DNA of 64,000 nt from Clostridium_I sp047718555 (GCF_047718555.1 NZ_JBDNRK010000006.1:53185-117184); one strand, 5' to 3'; shown: positions 35,531 through 44,791, counted from the stretch's first letter. Notes: generated by a model not told the origin, from the sequence alone. Translations and numbers: made by a program.

Positions 35531-36961
35531 GTGAAGTTTAGGGAAAGTGTGGCTTACAGTAAAGATTTTATAACAGGCAGAAAGCTTGAAGTAGTAAAAA
35601 ATAAGCCTATTGAAGTACCAACAAAAGGTGTATTTACTGTAGAGCTATTTGATGCAATAACAGGTGAGAAAACCTATGAAGCTAAAAGTGAAAATAGGAT
35701 ATCAGCGGTATTTGCAAATGCAGCCTACTTAGATGGGTACTTCTATAAAATACTAGATAACACTGTGAATAATGATATTTACAGGTGTTACAATAGCCAA
35801 GGTTATGGCCCATGCAATGTATTAGCATTAACTGATGGAGATATTCCAGAAGATCCTTATGATTATTGGATGTGGGGAAACGTAATAGGATACTGTGATT
35901 TATGGCAAAATTATGCTGGCTCCAACACAAGAAGAGGTAACAGAAATGCCAATGAATCAACTAGACCTGCTACATATGCTAACGGTAGTGGAACAATATT
36001 AAATTCAGTAACTAGGCATTGGGTAGTGGATTTTCCTACAAGTGCAGGGAATGGAACATTTAAAAGTATTTATTTAACAGGTTTTGGGAGCATGGAAAGC
36101 GGTAGTTATGGATATCCACAGTATAATTGGCTTTATGATAAAAAATGGCTTAAGTCAGGTAATTCTAGCGCTAGTTTAGGAACTCATTGTGTTGCAACAG
36201 ATGAAACCTATTTTTACGCACTACAAGTTGATTCTACGAAGGTATATTGTTGGGATAAGAGAACTTGGGTGGCCCAAGCTGATAAAGCACTGCCAGCAAA
36301 TGCAAGGAGTATTTGTTACGATAAATACACTCAAAGTTTTTGGATTCTGCATACAGATGGAACCTTTAAAAAGCTAGATAAGAATTTACAAGTGGTGCAA
36401 ACCTATGGTAGAAGTGCAGCAATGGATACTGTTGATGGAGTAACAATGACAACTTCAAGATATTATTGGGATATATGCGTTACAGAAAGCAATGTATTAT
36501 ATACCTTTTATACTTATAATTCTAATCAGTCAATATGTAAAACGGTAATGGCTGTATACAACAAGGATGGAACTTTTGTTAAAAACATTACCATTCATAG
36601 TTCAAGCGGATACAATGCTACGGTGTTTGAAATCCCTAACAATAAACTAATGGTTGTAGCAAATGGTATTCATATAGTTTTTAATAAATCTGATTTAAGT
36701 ATTTATAGCAATAGCCATAGTGGAAATAATGCTGGTCAATGGAGTAGTGGTAGTGACTATTGTAGATGGGATTTTGATTTAAATCTTGTATGCAGATATT
36801 GGACAAGTAGCTATGGGTATATAGGTTTTAGTTGGGTTGTTCCAGCAGGAGCACATACACTACTTCCGGAGCCTGTTACTAAAACTCCAACTAACACAAT
36901 GAAAATTCAATATGATCTAACTGTGGATTATGTATATCCATTGGATATGCCGCCACATTAA
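35531..36961 (+). CDS. Tail fibre/tip protein, beta-propeller-like
   Basis: 476 residues, GTG start near ggggg. The N-terminus is baseplate-like (E-L-F-D-A-I-T-G-E). The middle and C-terminal parts have recurrent W-x-x-D-G-T-F / Y-x-x-D-x-T strands (D-K-Y-T-Q-S-F-W-I-L-H-T-D-G-T-F; A-V-Y-N-K-D-G-T-F-V-K) suggesting a beta-propeller or repeated sheet. It is encoded just before the holin, at the usual position of the last adsorption protein. Specific family not recognised. Confidence 0.78.
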   Translation: MKFRESVAYSKDFITGRKLEVVKNKPIEVPTKGVFTVELFDAITGEKTYEAKSENRISAVFANAAYLDGYFYKILDNTVNNDIYRCYNSQGYGPCNVLALTDGDIPEDPYDYWMWGNVIGYCDLWQNYAGSNTRRGNRNANESTRPATYANGSGTILNSVTRHWVVDFPTSAGNGTFKSIYLTGFGSMESGSYGYPQYNWLYDKKWLKSGNSSASLGTHCVATDETYFYALQVDSTKVYCWDKRTWVAQADKALPANARSICYDKYTQSFWILHTDGTFKKLDKNLQVVQTYGRSAAMDTVDGVTMTTSRYYWDICVTESNVLYTFYTYNSNQSICKTVMAVYNKDGTFVKNITIHSSSGYNATVFEIPNNKLMVVANGIHIVFNKSDLSIYSNSHSGNNAGQWSSGSDYCRWDFDLNLVCRYWTSSYGYIGFSWVVPAGAHTLLPEPVTKTPTNTMKIQYDLTVDYVYPLDMPPH

Positions 36962-36987
36962 AATAATAAATTCAGGAGGAGAAAGTG

Positions 36988-37398
36988 ATGAAGAATATAT
37001 TAAATACTTTGCAATTGATATTTACCGCCTTAGGAGGATACTTAGGGTGGTTCTTGGGAGGAGTTGATGGCTTTATGTATGCACTGATTACTTTTGTTGT
37101 CATTGACTATGTAACAGGCTTAATGGTAGCAGTGCTAGAGAAAAAGCTATCAAGTGAGGTTGGATTTAGAGGGATTTTTAAAAAGGTATTGATTTTTGCT
37201 TTTGTTGGTATAGGAAATATAATAGATGTTTATCTTCTTAAGAACGGTAGTGCAATTCGTACTGCTGTTATTTTTTTCTATGTTTCTAATGAAGGTATAA
37301 GCATTATAGAAAATGCAGCTAAGATAGGTCTACCAATACCACAAAAACTAAAAGAAATTTTAGAACAGTTAAATAAGGAGGATAAGAGTAATGGTTAG
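36988..37398 (+). CDS. Phage holin (toxin secretion/phage lysis holin type)
   Basis: 136 residues from the ATG at 36988 (seven bases from aggagg). Hydrophobic segments near 8-28, 30-48 and 62-80 and a charged C-terminus (Q-K-L-K-E-I-L-E-Q-L-N-K) match the holin_4/phiCD119 family. It makes the membrane holes that release the amidase. The stop overlaps the amidase start. Confidence 0.92.
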   Translation: MKNILNTLQLIFTALGGYLGWFLGGVDGFMYALITFVVIDYVTGLMVAVLEKKLSSEVGFRGIFKKVLIFAFVGIGNIIDVYLLKNGSAIRTAVIFFYVSNEGISIIENAAKIGLPIPQKLKEILEQLNKEDKSNG

Positions 37399-38074
37399 AT
37401 TATGTTTTGATTATGGACATGGTGGAGAAGACAGCGGTGCTTGTTATAATGGGAGAAGGGAAAGCAATGATGTTTTAAGCATAGGCATGGCTGTAGCAGC
37501 AGAGGTAAGAAGGCATGGAGTTACAGTTGATGAAACAAGATCATCAGATGCTACAGTAAGTCTTAATGATAGAAGTGCTTTTGAAAATAGAAATATCTAT
37601 GATTACTTCATATCCTTTCATAGAAATGCCTTTCAGCCAGAACAGGCTAGAGGAGTTGAAACTTACACATATTTAAATCCAGGAGCAAAATCAAAAAGTT
37701 TGGCTCAAAGGATACAAACATCTCTTGTAGCATTGGGTTTTGTAGATAGAGGTGTAAAGGAAGCAAACTATCATGTATTAAGAGAAACCAAAGCTCCAGC
37801 GGTGTTAATAGAGATTGGTTTTATTGATAACACAGGGGACAACAACTTATTTGATGCAAAAAGAAATGAAATAATAAAGGCATTAGCAAAAGCAATCTTA
37901 GCACAAGTAGGGGTTGATTATATTGAACCTTCAGCATCAACACAATCAGCAAGTGGACAAACTTTTTATAGAGTAATGTCAGGTTCATATTCAGTAAGAG
38001 AAAATGCTGAAAATCAAGTACAGAAGTTAAAGGCAGCAGGCTTTGATGCAACAATTATGATATTCAATAAGTAG
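37391..38074 (+). CDS. N-acetylmuramoyl-L-alanine amidase endolysin with SPOR-like C-terminus
   Basis: 227 residues. The zinc amidase_3 domain has H10 (D-Y-G-H-G-G), E24 (R-R-E-S-N-D), the S-F-H-R-N-A histidine and the catalytic L-I-E-I-G-F-I-D-N glutamate. After a Ser/Gln/Ala-rich linker (about 178-190) the C-terminus Y-R-V-M-S-G-S-Y-S...A-E-N-Q-V-Q-K-L-K-A-A-G-F resembles a SPOR peptidoglycan-binding repeat. It degrades the host wall at lysis. Confidence 0.94.
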   Translation: MVRLCFDYGHGGEDSGACYNGRRESNDVLSIGMAVAAEVRRHGVTVDETRSSDATVSLNDRSAFENRNIYDYFISFHRNAFQPEQARGVETYTYLNPGAKSKSLAQRIQTSLVALGFVDRGVKEANYHVLRETKAPAVLIEIGFIDNTGDNNLFDAKRNEIIKALAKAILAQVGVDYIEPSASTQSASGQTFYRVMSGSYSVRENAENQVQKLKAAGFDATIMIFNK

Positions 38075-38127
38075 CTGTTACCCCTAGAATACACCACAAA
38101 GGTTTAACTGAATATTAATTGAACGAC

Positions 38128-38168
38128 AGCCTGTAGGATTCTTTTCGGAGATTCTTGCAGGCTTTTTT
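38128..38168 (+). terminator. Terminator of the late operon
   Basis: AGCCTGTAGGA (38128-38138) pairs with TCTTGCAGGCT (38153-38163) with two G-U pairs, then T6. Confidence 0.88.
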
Positions 38169-38184
38169 CTTTTTTATAAAACAT

Positions 38185-38217
38185 GCGTCCGAATTTATGA
38201 TTTTTGTCCTTAGGAAG
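38185..38217 (-). repeat. Fifth GGAC-N15-GGAC box, before the recombinase module
   Basis: GCGTCC-N14-TTGTCCTTAGGAAG keeps the exact 19-bp spacing between cores seen in the four boxes at 8.6-8.9 kb. The TCCTTAGGAAGnTA(G) tail is shared with the copy at 8859-8895. It probably binds the same phage regulator, linking integration genes to early control. Confidence 0.6.
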
Positions 38218-38254
38218 TTAGAGGGATTAATCTTAAAGGGTGGGAGGAAAACCT

Positions 38255-38473
38255 ATGAAGGTCACAAAAGTCACAGATGAACAGCAAATGCCTATATCCG
38301 TAAAGAAGGTATATACGCAGGAAGAATTACAGCGAGAATATGATTATATTATTGCTCAGAAGATACTGAAATCTATCCTTGAAAAGGGGCTAATAAGTGT
38401 AGATGAATTTAACAAAATCACAGAATTAAACCGCCAAACTTTCTCGCCATATCTGGCAGAAATAATGCTCTGA
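38255..38473 (+). CDS. SHOCT-like small protein of the recombinase module
   Basis: 72 residues from the ATG behind gggagga. The C-terminal part L-Q-R-E-Y-D-Y-I-I-A-Q-K-I-L-K-S-I-L-E-K-G-L-I-S-V-D-E-F-N-K is a SHOCT-like oligomerisation helix pair. Such genes precede tandem serine recombinases in Clostridium mobile elements; it may be a directionality factor or regulator, which is inference. Confidence 0.75.
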   Translation: MKVTKVTDEQQMPISVKKVYTQEELQREYDYIIAQKILKSILEKGLISVDEFNKITELNRQTFSPYLAEIML

Positions 38474-38535
38474 ATCCGTTGATTTATATGGGGTTCAGAG
38501 GTAATATGTGACCTAACGGAAAGCGAGGTGAGTTG

Positions 38536-40098
38536 ATGAAAAGAATAACAAAAATCATCGATACCAAAGTGTTATCAGTCAAGAAGAAAATCCGTGTTGC
38601 TGCCTATTGCAGAGTATCTACAGCACGTGATGAACAGCTAATAAGCCTTGATGCACAAAAGGCACATTATGAAAATTACATCAAAGCCAATGATGAGTGG
38701 GAGTACTCGGGCCTTTATTTTGACGAAGGGGTCACAGGCACTAAAAAAGAAGTCAGGAGTGGATTGCTTTCTCTTATTGCAGACTGTGAAAAAGGTATGA
38801 TTGATTTGGTGATTACAAAGTCCATCAGCAGACTTTGCAGGAATACAACAGACTGTTTGGAGATAGTAAGAAAACTGCTTGATTTAAATGTATACATTAA
38901 TTTTGAAAAGGAAAATATCAATACCGGCTCTATGGATAGTGAACTGATGCTTTCCATTTTAAGCAGTCTTGCAGAAAGTGAATCGGTGTCCATTTCAGAA
39001 AATGAAAAATGGAGCATTAAGAAGCGTTTTCAGGATGGCACCTACATAATTTCTTTTCCTCCCTATGGATATGCAAACATAGATGGAGAAATGGTAATTG
39101 TGCCAGAGCAGGCGGAAGTTGTAAAACAGATATTTACAGATACTCTTGCAGGAAAGAGTACCCATACTATTGCAAAAGAACTAAATGAACTTGGTGTTAA
39201 AAGTAAAAAAGGCAGTAAATGGACTGCTGGAACTGTTAATGCGATTATCCGAAATGAGAAGTACACAGGAGATGTTATTTTCCAGAAAACATACACAGAT
39301 AGCAGTTTTAACCGCCATACAAATTATGGAGAGCAAGACCAATATTTATGTACAGCCCATCACGAGGCAATCGTAAGCCACGAGGTTTTTAACAAAGCTA
39401 ATGAAGTTATGAGCCAGCGTGGTAAGGAAAAAGGCAATGGTGAGAATACCCAGCGTTATCAAAACCGTTATGGTTTTTCAGGGAAAATCATATGTGGAGA
39501 GTGTGGTAGTGTTTTTAAACGAAGAATTCATAATAAACCAAGTGGAAATTATGTGGCTTGGTGTTGCACCCATCACATTGAAGATAAATATTCCTGCTCC
39601 ATGAAATATATCACAGACGATAGCATAAAGGTGGCTTTTCTTACAATGATGAATAAGTTGATTTTTTCACATCAAGTGGTGCTAAGACCGTTACTTCGCA
39701 GCTTGCAAGGACTAGATGATAAATACCGATTACTGCAGATACAAGAATACGAAACAAAGCTTGAAAAGAATATGGAACAAAGGCAGGTGCTTACAAGCCT
39801 AATGGCAAGTGGCATTTTAGAACCTGCACTATTTAACAGTGAAAACAACACCTTGATTCAGGAAAAAGAAATGTTAGAGACTGAAAAAAACAAGCTGATG
39901 CATTCAGTAAGTGGTGATAGAACAAAATTTGATGCTTTGGAAAAGCTAATAAAATATGTTTCTGAAAGTGAAATGCTGAAGGAGTATGAAGATGAAGTAT
40001 TTCTTGCCCACGTGGATAAGATTACAGTGGTTTCAAGAGAGGAAATTATATTCCTATTAAAATGTGGATTAGAACTTAGGGAAAGGATGGCATATTAA
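38536..40098 (+). CDS. Large serine recombinase 1
   Basis: 520 residues. The resolvase catalytic domain (about 15-160) has the Y-C-R-V-S-T serine and the I-S-R-L-C-R-N-T arginines. A recombinase domain spans about 165-300, the zinc ribbon C-G-E-C-G-S...W-C-C-T-H-H...Y-S-C near 318-355 and a coiled coil 390-470. It integrates or excises the element through short att sites. ATG at 38536 chosen over TTG three bases earlier. Confidence 0.95.
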   Translation: MKRITKIIDTKVLSVKKKIRVAAYCRVSTARDEQLISLDAQKAHYENYIKANDEWEYSGLYFDEGVTGTKKEVRSGLLSLIADCEKGMIDLVITKSISRLCRNTTDCLEIVRKLLDLNVYINFEKENINTGSMDSELMLSILSSLAESESVSISENEKWSIKKRFQDGTYIISFPPYGYANIDGEMVIVPEQAEVVKQIFTDTLAGKSTHTIAKELNELGVKSKKGSKWTAGTVNAIIRNEKYTGDVIFQKTYTDSSFNRHTNYGEQDQYLCTAHHEAIVSHEVFNKANEVMSQRGKEKGNGENTQRYQNRYGFSGKIICGECGSVFKRRIHNKPSGNYVAWCCTHHIEDKYSCSMKYITDDSIKVAFLTMMNKLIFSHQVVLRPLLRSLQGLDDKYRLLQIQEYETKLEKNMEQRQVLTSLMASGILEPALFNSENNTLIQEKEMLETEKNKLMHSVSGDRTKFDALEKLIKYVSESEMLKEYEDEVFLAHVDKITVVSREEIIFLLKCGLELRERMAY

Positions 40099-40523
40099 TG
40101 GCACACATACCTTATGGATACAAAATTATAGATGGAAAAGCAGTGGTTGATGAAGAACAGGCTGAAAATATAAGAAATTTTTACAAAGCATATATTTCCG
40201 GCTTTGCACTAAAGGTAGCTGCTGAAAATGCAGGATTAAAGTTATCTCATAGTAGTGCTGGAATGATGCTTAGAAAGAGGTATTACCTTGGGGATGACTT
40301 CTATCCGTCCATAATTGATAAAGAAACATTTGATAAAGCTGAAGAAATGAGAATTGCAAGGGCAAGTTCTCTTGGAAGAATTCGAGAACTTGAAAAGCAG
40401 GAAAAGCCAAAGCCAGTGGTGCGTTTTACCATGCCAAGGGTGCAGTTAAAATATACTGACCCATTTGAACAGGCTAAATATGCATATGGATTAATAGAAA
40501 GTGAGGTGACAGAAGATGAATAA
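40098..40523 (+). CDS. Short recombinase-domain protein lacking the catalytic domain
   Basis: 141 residues, overlapping recombinase 1 by TAATG. M-A-H-I-P-Y-G-Y-K-I...V-D-E-E-Q-A-E-N-I-R-N-F-Y-K-A-Y-I-S-G and L-R-K-R-Y-Y-L-G-D-D-F-Y match the DNA-binding recombinase domain of serine integrases, but no resolvase domain or serine is present. It likely modulates the two active recombinases flanking it. Confidence 0.82.
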   Translation: MAHIPYGYKIIDGKAVVDEEQAENIRNFYKAYISGFALKVAAENAGLKLSHSSAGMMLRKRYYLGDDFYPSIIDKETFDKAEEMRIARASSLGRIRELEKQEKPKPVVRFTMPRVQLKYTDPFEQAKYAYGLIESEVTEDE

Positions 40524-42081
40524 AAGCGTAACAGTTATCCCAGCACGAAGACGTGTAGGCAATACTGTAAAAATGGAAGACAAGCCAAAACTCAGAGTCG
40601 CAGCGTACTGCCGTGTAAGTACCGACAGCGATGAGCAAGCTACAAGTTACGAGACACAGATAGAGCATTACACCAATTTCATACAAAAAAATGAAGAATG
40701 GCAGCTAAGTGGTGTATTTGCGGATGATGGTATAAGTGGAACCAATACAAAAAAGCGTCATGAGTTTAATAGAATGATTGAGGAGTGTATGGCAGGTAAC
40801 ATCGACATGATTATTACAAAGTCCATAAGCAGATTTTCGAGAAATACTCTGGACTGCCTGAAATACATTAGATTATTAAAGGAAAAGAACATTTCCGTAT
40901 ACTTTGAGAAAGAAAATATCAATAGCTTAGATTCTAAGGGAGAGATACTACTTACAATTATGGCGAGTCTTGCCCAACAAGAATCGGAATCCTTAAGCAA
41001 GAATGTAAAGTTGGGATTGCAGTTCCGTTACCAAAACGGTGAGGTACAGGTGAACCACAATCGTTTTATGGGATATACCAAAGATGATGAAGGTCATCTG
41101 ATTATAGAACCTACTGAGGCAGAGATTGTAAAACGTATCTATTTGGAGTATCTGCAAGGAGCAAGCCTAAAACAAATCGGAGAAAGTTTGGAATCAGATG
41201 GTATCCTAACTGCAGCCGGTAAAGCAAGATGGAGACCAGAAACAATAAAGAAAATCCTAAAAAATGAGAAATACATTGGTGACGCCCTTTTGCAGAAGAC
41301 ATACACGGTGGATGTACTTACGAAAAAGCGGGTTAAAAATAACGGCATTGTTCCACAGTATTATGTGGAGAATAGCCATGAACCCATCATTCCCCGTGAC
41401 CTTTATATGCAGGTGCAGGAGGAAATGCTAAGAAGAGTTAATCTCCATAGTGGTGCTGACCGAAAGAAAAGAGTTTATAGCAGCAAGTATGCTCTTTCAA
41501 GCATTGTCTATTGCCCAAAGTGTGGTGATATATATCGCAGAATTGCTTGGAATAACAGAGGTAAGCGTTCCTTTGTTTGGCGATGTGTCACCCGAGTGGA
41601 ACATGGTCCAGAGCGCTGTGATGCACCTACAGTTGCAGAAACGGAACTTCAAGAGGCTGTAATAAAAGCTATTAATATGGCACTTGGTGGCAAGGATGAT
41701 ATGCTTGTAGCTTTAGAGAAGAACATTGCATCGGTACTTGCTTTGGAAGATGAAAGTTCTATGGAAAGCATCAATGTTAAGTTGGAAGAATTGCAAAAGG
41801 AACTGTTGAAACGAGCAAATGCTAAAAAGGATTATAATGACCTTGCTGATAAGATAGACCGTTTGCGAGAACTAAAGCAGAATGCTATGGCAGAGAATGC
41901 TGAACGAGAAGGCTTGAAACAGCGAATTGCCGAGATGCAGGAGTTCCTTGCAGAGCAGATGGAGCAGATAGAAGAATACGATGAATCCCTTGTGAGACGA
42001 ATGGTTGAAAAGGTAACGGTTTATGAGAAAAAATTCTCGGTGGAATTCAAGTCAGGCACAAGTGTGAATGTAGAGAGATAG
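40516..42081 (+). CDS. Large serine recombinase 2
   Basis: 521 residues, ATG overlapping the upstream gene by eight bases. It has the catalytic Y-C-R-V-S-T-D near residue 32-38, I-S-R-F-S-R-N-T, a recombinase domain (about 180-300), zinc ribbon C-P-K-C-G-D...W-R-C-V-T...E-R-C near 335-375 and a long Glu/Lys coiled coil 400-490. With recombinase 1 and the short protein it forms a three-gene site-specific recombination module at the prophage end. Confidence 0.95.
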   Translation: MNKSVTVIPARRRVGNTVKMEDKPKLRVAAYCRVSTDSDEQATSYETQIEHYTNFIQKNEEWQLSGVFADDGISGTNTKKRHEFNRMIEECMAGNIDMIITKSISRFSRNTLDCLKYIRLLKEKNISVYFEKENINSLDSKGEILLTIMASLAQQESESLSKNVKLGLQFRYQNGEVQVNHNRFMGYTKDDEGHLIIEPTEAEIVKRIYLEYLQGASLKQIGESLESDGILTAAGKARWRPETIKKILKNEKYIGDALLQKTYTVDVLTKKRVKNNGIVPQYYVENSHEPIIPRDLYMQVQEEMLRRVNLHSGADRKKRVYSSKYALSSIVYCPKCGDIYRRIAWNNRGKRSFVWRCVTRVEHGPERCDAPTVAETELQEAVIKAINMALGGKDDMLVALEKNIASVLALEDESSMESINVKLEELQKELLKRANAKKDYNDLADKIDRLRELKQNAMAENAEREGLKQRIAEMQEFLAEQMEQIEEYDESLVRRMVEKVTVYEKKFSVEFKSGTSVNVER

Positions 42082-42097
42082 AAGAATTATTATAAGC

Positions 42098-42139
42098 ACC
42101 AACTTAGGAGAAAATGTTCTCGGGTTGGTTCTTTTTTTT
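42098..42139 (+). terminator. Terminator after the recombinase module
   Basis: ACCAACTT (42098-42105) pairs with GGGTTGGT (42122-42129), with an inner GAGAA/TTCTC stem and a following T8 run. Likely right end of prophage transcription. Confidence 0.8.
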
Positions 42140-42193
42140 ATTTAAAAGTCATTATTTTTAACATTTTGTATGTATTAATTGTAAAATGTAAAA

Positions 42194-42230
42194 TTTTGTG
42201 ATATATTTATATGGTAAAATTTTCACAAAA
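42194..42230. promoter_or_regulatory. Inverted repeat at the promoter of the XRE gene
   Basis: TTTTGTGA (42194-42201) and TCACAAAA (42223-42230) flank a TAAAAT -10-like segment about 15 bp before the XRE start, suggesting autoregulation by the XRE protein. Confidence 0.5.
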
Positions 42231-42244
42231 GAGGTGAGTGTGCT

Positions 42245-42532
42245 TTGGAAAACAATAATGTAATGTTAGTGAGAGAAAAAGTTACAGTAAACATGGCAGA
42301 TAATTTAGCAATGCTTCGAACAAAGTTAGGCTTAACACAAATACAATTAGCTAATTTAATTGGTGTTTCAAGACACACTATAATGCAAGTAGAAAATAAG
42401 AAAGCTAAGTTATCTTGGAATACTTTTTTAAGCTTGCTATTGGTATTTATCAAAAACCCTGAGACTGACAAGCTTCTAAATATACTTGAGATATATACAG
42501 ATGAACTTAATAATGAATTGAAATTAAAATAA
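42245..42532 (+). CDS. XRE-family HTH transcriptional regulator
   Basis: 95 residues; TTG start behind gaggtgag (an ATG at 42260 is an alternative). L-A-M-L-R-T-K-L-G-L-T-Q-I-Q-L-A-N-L-I-G-V-S-R-H-T-I-M-Q-V-E (about 20-50) is a complete lambda-repressor-like HTH. It lies first in the accessory island and probably controls it or the prophage; no separate CI repressor is visible in the prophage. Confidence 0.85.
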   Translation: MENNNVMLVREKVTVNMADNLAMLRTKLGLTQIQLANLIGVSRHTIMQVENKKAKLSWNTFLSLLLVFIKNPETDKLLNILEIYTDELNNELKLK

Positions 42533-42606
42533 GAATTTTTTCAAAACCCCATTATGTGTCCATCTTCATATGTATAATTATATTTAGAGGATGAGGTGGT
42601 GACGAG

Positions 42607-43530
42607 TTGAATTTAAGTATAGACTATCGTGGAAATAAAGGATTTAGATTGCTGAGTATCTATGAGAGATTAAATAAAGGTGAATTACTCACAAAAGATA
42701 AATTGGCAATTGAATTTGGTGTATCAGAAAAAACAATTCAACGAGATATTGATGATTTGAGAGCATATCTTTCTGAAACGCACCTTTCAGAAACTGAAGT
42801 TTTGATAAAATATGATAAGTCCAAAGGTGGATATTTTCTAGTCCGCTTTGAGCGTGAATGGTTGACTAACGAGGAGGTACTTGCACTTTGTAAAATACTT
42901 CTAGAAAGTCGTGCTTTTCAAAAGGAAGAACTGAATGGGATAATTGGTAAGTTAATGTCTCAGGTTGTTCCAAATGATAGAAAAACTGTAGGTGAAATTG
43001 TAAAAAATGAGTTATCACAATACATACCCCTTAAACACAATAAGAAGCTGCTGTCACCTATATGGGAGTTATCATTATTTATAAACAAACAAGAAATAGT
43101 CACGTTTTCTTATGCAAGGCAAGATGGAAAGGTAAATGATAGAACTGTGAAACCTGTAGCTATAATGTTTTCAGAGTATTATTTCTATCTCATTGGCTTT
43201 ATGGGAGATGACAGTAAAGATTTCCCTACTATATTTCGAATAGACCGAATTACTAATTTAGCAGGTACAAAACAACATTTTAATATTCCGTATAAGGACA
43301 AGTTTAATGATGGAGAGTTTAGAAAAAGAGTGCAATTTATGTATTCTGGGGAACTAAGAAAAATTATATTTGAATTTAGTGGCCCTTCAATAGAAGCGGT
43401 GCTGGACAGGTTGCCAACAGCGGAAATAATAGGAGAGAAAAATGGTGTGTATACTATTCGTGCTGAGGCTTATGGAACTGGCATTGATATGTGGTTAAGA
43501 AGTCAAGGGGAGTATGTTCATATCTATTGA
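42607..43530 (+). CDS. WYL-domain transcriptional regulator with N-terminal HTH
   Basis: 307 residues; TTG start behind gaggtgg. The N-terminal DeoR-like HTH (E-F-G-V-S-E-K-T-I-Q-R-D-I-D-D-L-R, about 38-54) is followed by a WYL domain (about 145-225; V-T-F-S-Y-A-R...V-K-P-V-A-I-M-F-S-E-Y-Y-F-Y-L-I-G-F) and a WCX C-terminus. WYL proteins are ligand-sensing regulators common at the head of defence islands. TATAAT lies at 42573-42578. Followed 57 bp later by the RES gene. Confidence 0.92.
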   Translation: MNLSIDYRGNKGFRLLSIYERLNKGELLTKDKLAIEFGVSEKTIQRDIDDLRAYLSETHLSETEVLIKYDKSKGGYFLVRFEREWLTNEEVLALCKILLESRAFQKEELNGIIGKLMSQVVPNDRKTVGEIVKNELSQYIPLKHNKKLLSPIWELSLFINKQEIVTFSYARQDGKVNDRTVKPVAIMFSEYYFYLIGFMGDDSKDFPTIFRIDRITNLAGTKQHFNIPYKDKFNDGEFRKRVQFMYSGELRKIIFEFSGPSIEAVLDRLPTAEIIGEKNGVYTIRAEAYGTGIDMWLRSQGEYVHIY

Positions 43531-43586
43531 ATAGAAACAAAAGGATAATTTTCAATATGAATTAAGAGGAGCTAAGGGGGGATTTT

Positions 43587-44759
43587 ATGTCGAAAATTAT
43601 AGACACAAGGTTAAATGATTTCTCGTTACCTGTTCACATAAGTAGTGATAATGAGTACGTTAATTCACTGGATAATGTTCTTTGTGCTTATAGTAAACAT
43701 ATCCACAGTATAATTGGGCTTCAGCCGCAAACTGTTAAGAAAACAGAAAGTAATATTGAAACCATCAAGAATATTCTGAAGCTCTATTTTAACGGGTATA
43801 TAGGAGATGCAATAACTCAAACAAAGTTGATTATTAGGGATTATGTCAAAGAACCTTATTTTGTATCTGATTTTGATAAATCATATGCTTTTAGAGGTAT
43901 TGCTCCAATAAAAATGCTTCAGAAAAAGTTTGGTTATGATAAGGCATACAGTGAACAATATAAAAAGATGAATGAAACCCCAATATCATTATTTAGAGGG
44001 CGTATTTCAAAAGAAATACTTGATAAGGAAGATATGCTTCATATTCCATATGATTTGAGAGAAAAAGTATCTACACAAAGATATAGTATGTCTGGCATTC
44101 CTTGTATGTATCTTACAACATCTTCACTTGGGAGCTATTTGGAACTGGGAAATCCAAATTATAAAGATTTTTATCTCTCATCATTTCAGATAGAAAGCAA
44201 TAATCTGAAATTGTTGAATCTTTGCATTACCCAGCATACGATAAACGGTGCAGCAACTGGATATGTTGAAGAATATGAAATTCAGCACATTTCTAACCTA
44301 ATAGAGATATTTCCGCTGGTAATTGCATCTTCATTTGTTGTTGATACAAAAAAAGAACGTAATTTCAAAACAGAGTATATTATCCCACAATTGATAATGA
44401 TGGCAATAAATGATTTAGGAATTGATGCGGTAGCATATTTATCGGTACAAATGTCTGATTCCTATTCCTATCCGCATTGTGTTAATATTGCACTTCCTAT
44501 GAAATCAGCTTCACTTTATAGAAAATACTCTGAATTTTGCAATGAAATTAAATTTACAAAATCTACATGTTTTGATGATTGCTTAATTTCTCTTGGTGTA
44601 AGTAATTCACATAGTTATATTAACGAAATCTATAACGAAAATGATTCTAAGAGCAAGGTAGAAATTAACAATAATATATGCATGTATCAAGACACAATAT
44701 ACTCTAAAGTTGATGATATACTTGTTTCACAACCACATACAACAATAAAAATAGTTTGA
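43587..44759 (+). CDS. RES-domain protein, putative NAD-degrading toxin/effector
   Basis: 390 residues. The RES fold is seen at about 131-230: L-F-R-G-R with the arginine, H-I-P-Y-D-L-R-E-K-V-S-T-Q-R-Y-S, G-I-P-C-M-Y-L-T-T-S-S and Y-L-E-L-G-N-P, giving the R-E-S residues. Many RES toxins break down NAD in toxin-antitoxin systems. Here an extra 130-residue N-terminal helical region precedes it and no classical XRE-type antitoxin follows, so it may be a larger effector under WYL control. The ribosome binding site is a purine stretch. Confidence 0.8.
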   Translation: MSKIIDTRLNDFSLPVHISSDNEYVNSLDNVLCAYSKHIHSIIGLQPQTVKKTESNIETIKNILKLYFNGYIGDAITQTKLIIRDYVKEPYFVSDFDKSYAFRGIAPIKMLQKKFGYDKAYSEQYKKMNETPISLFRGRISKEILDKEDMLHIPYDLREKVSTQRYSMSGIPCMYLTTSSLGSYLELGNPNYKDFYLSSFQIESNNLKLLNLCITQHTINGAATGYVEEYEIQHISNLIEIFPLVIASSFVVDTKKERNFKTEYIIPQLIMMAINDLGIDAVAYLSVQMSDSYSYPHCVNIALPMKSASLYRKYSEFCNEIKFTKSTCFDDCLISLGVSNSHSYINEIYNENDSKSKVEINNNICMYQDTIYSKVDDILVSQPHTTIKIV

Positions 44760-44764
44760 CTTCA

Positions 44765-44791
44765 TTATAAGGATAGAGGATGTCCTTATAA
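44765..44791. terminator. Hairpin closing the RES unit
   Basis: TTATAAGGA (44765-44773) and TCCTTATAA (44783-44791) form a perfect 9-bp stem. T-run is weak, so termination is uncertain. The interval to 45000 holds a possible 47-residue decayed reading frame (44826-44969) with no start. Confidence 0.5.
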
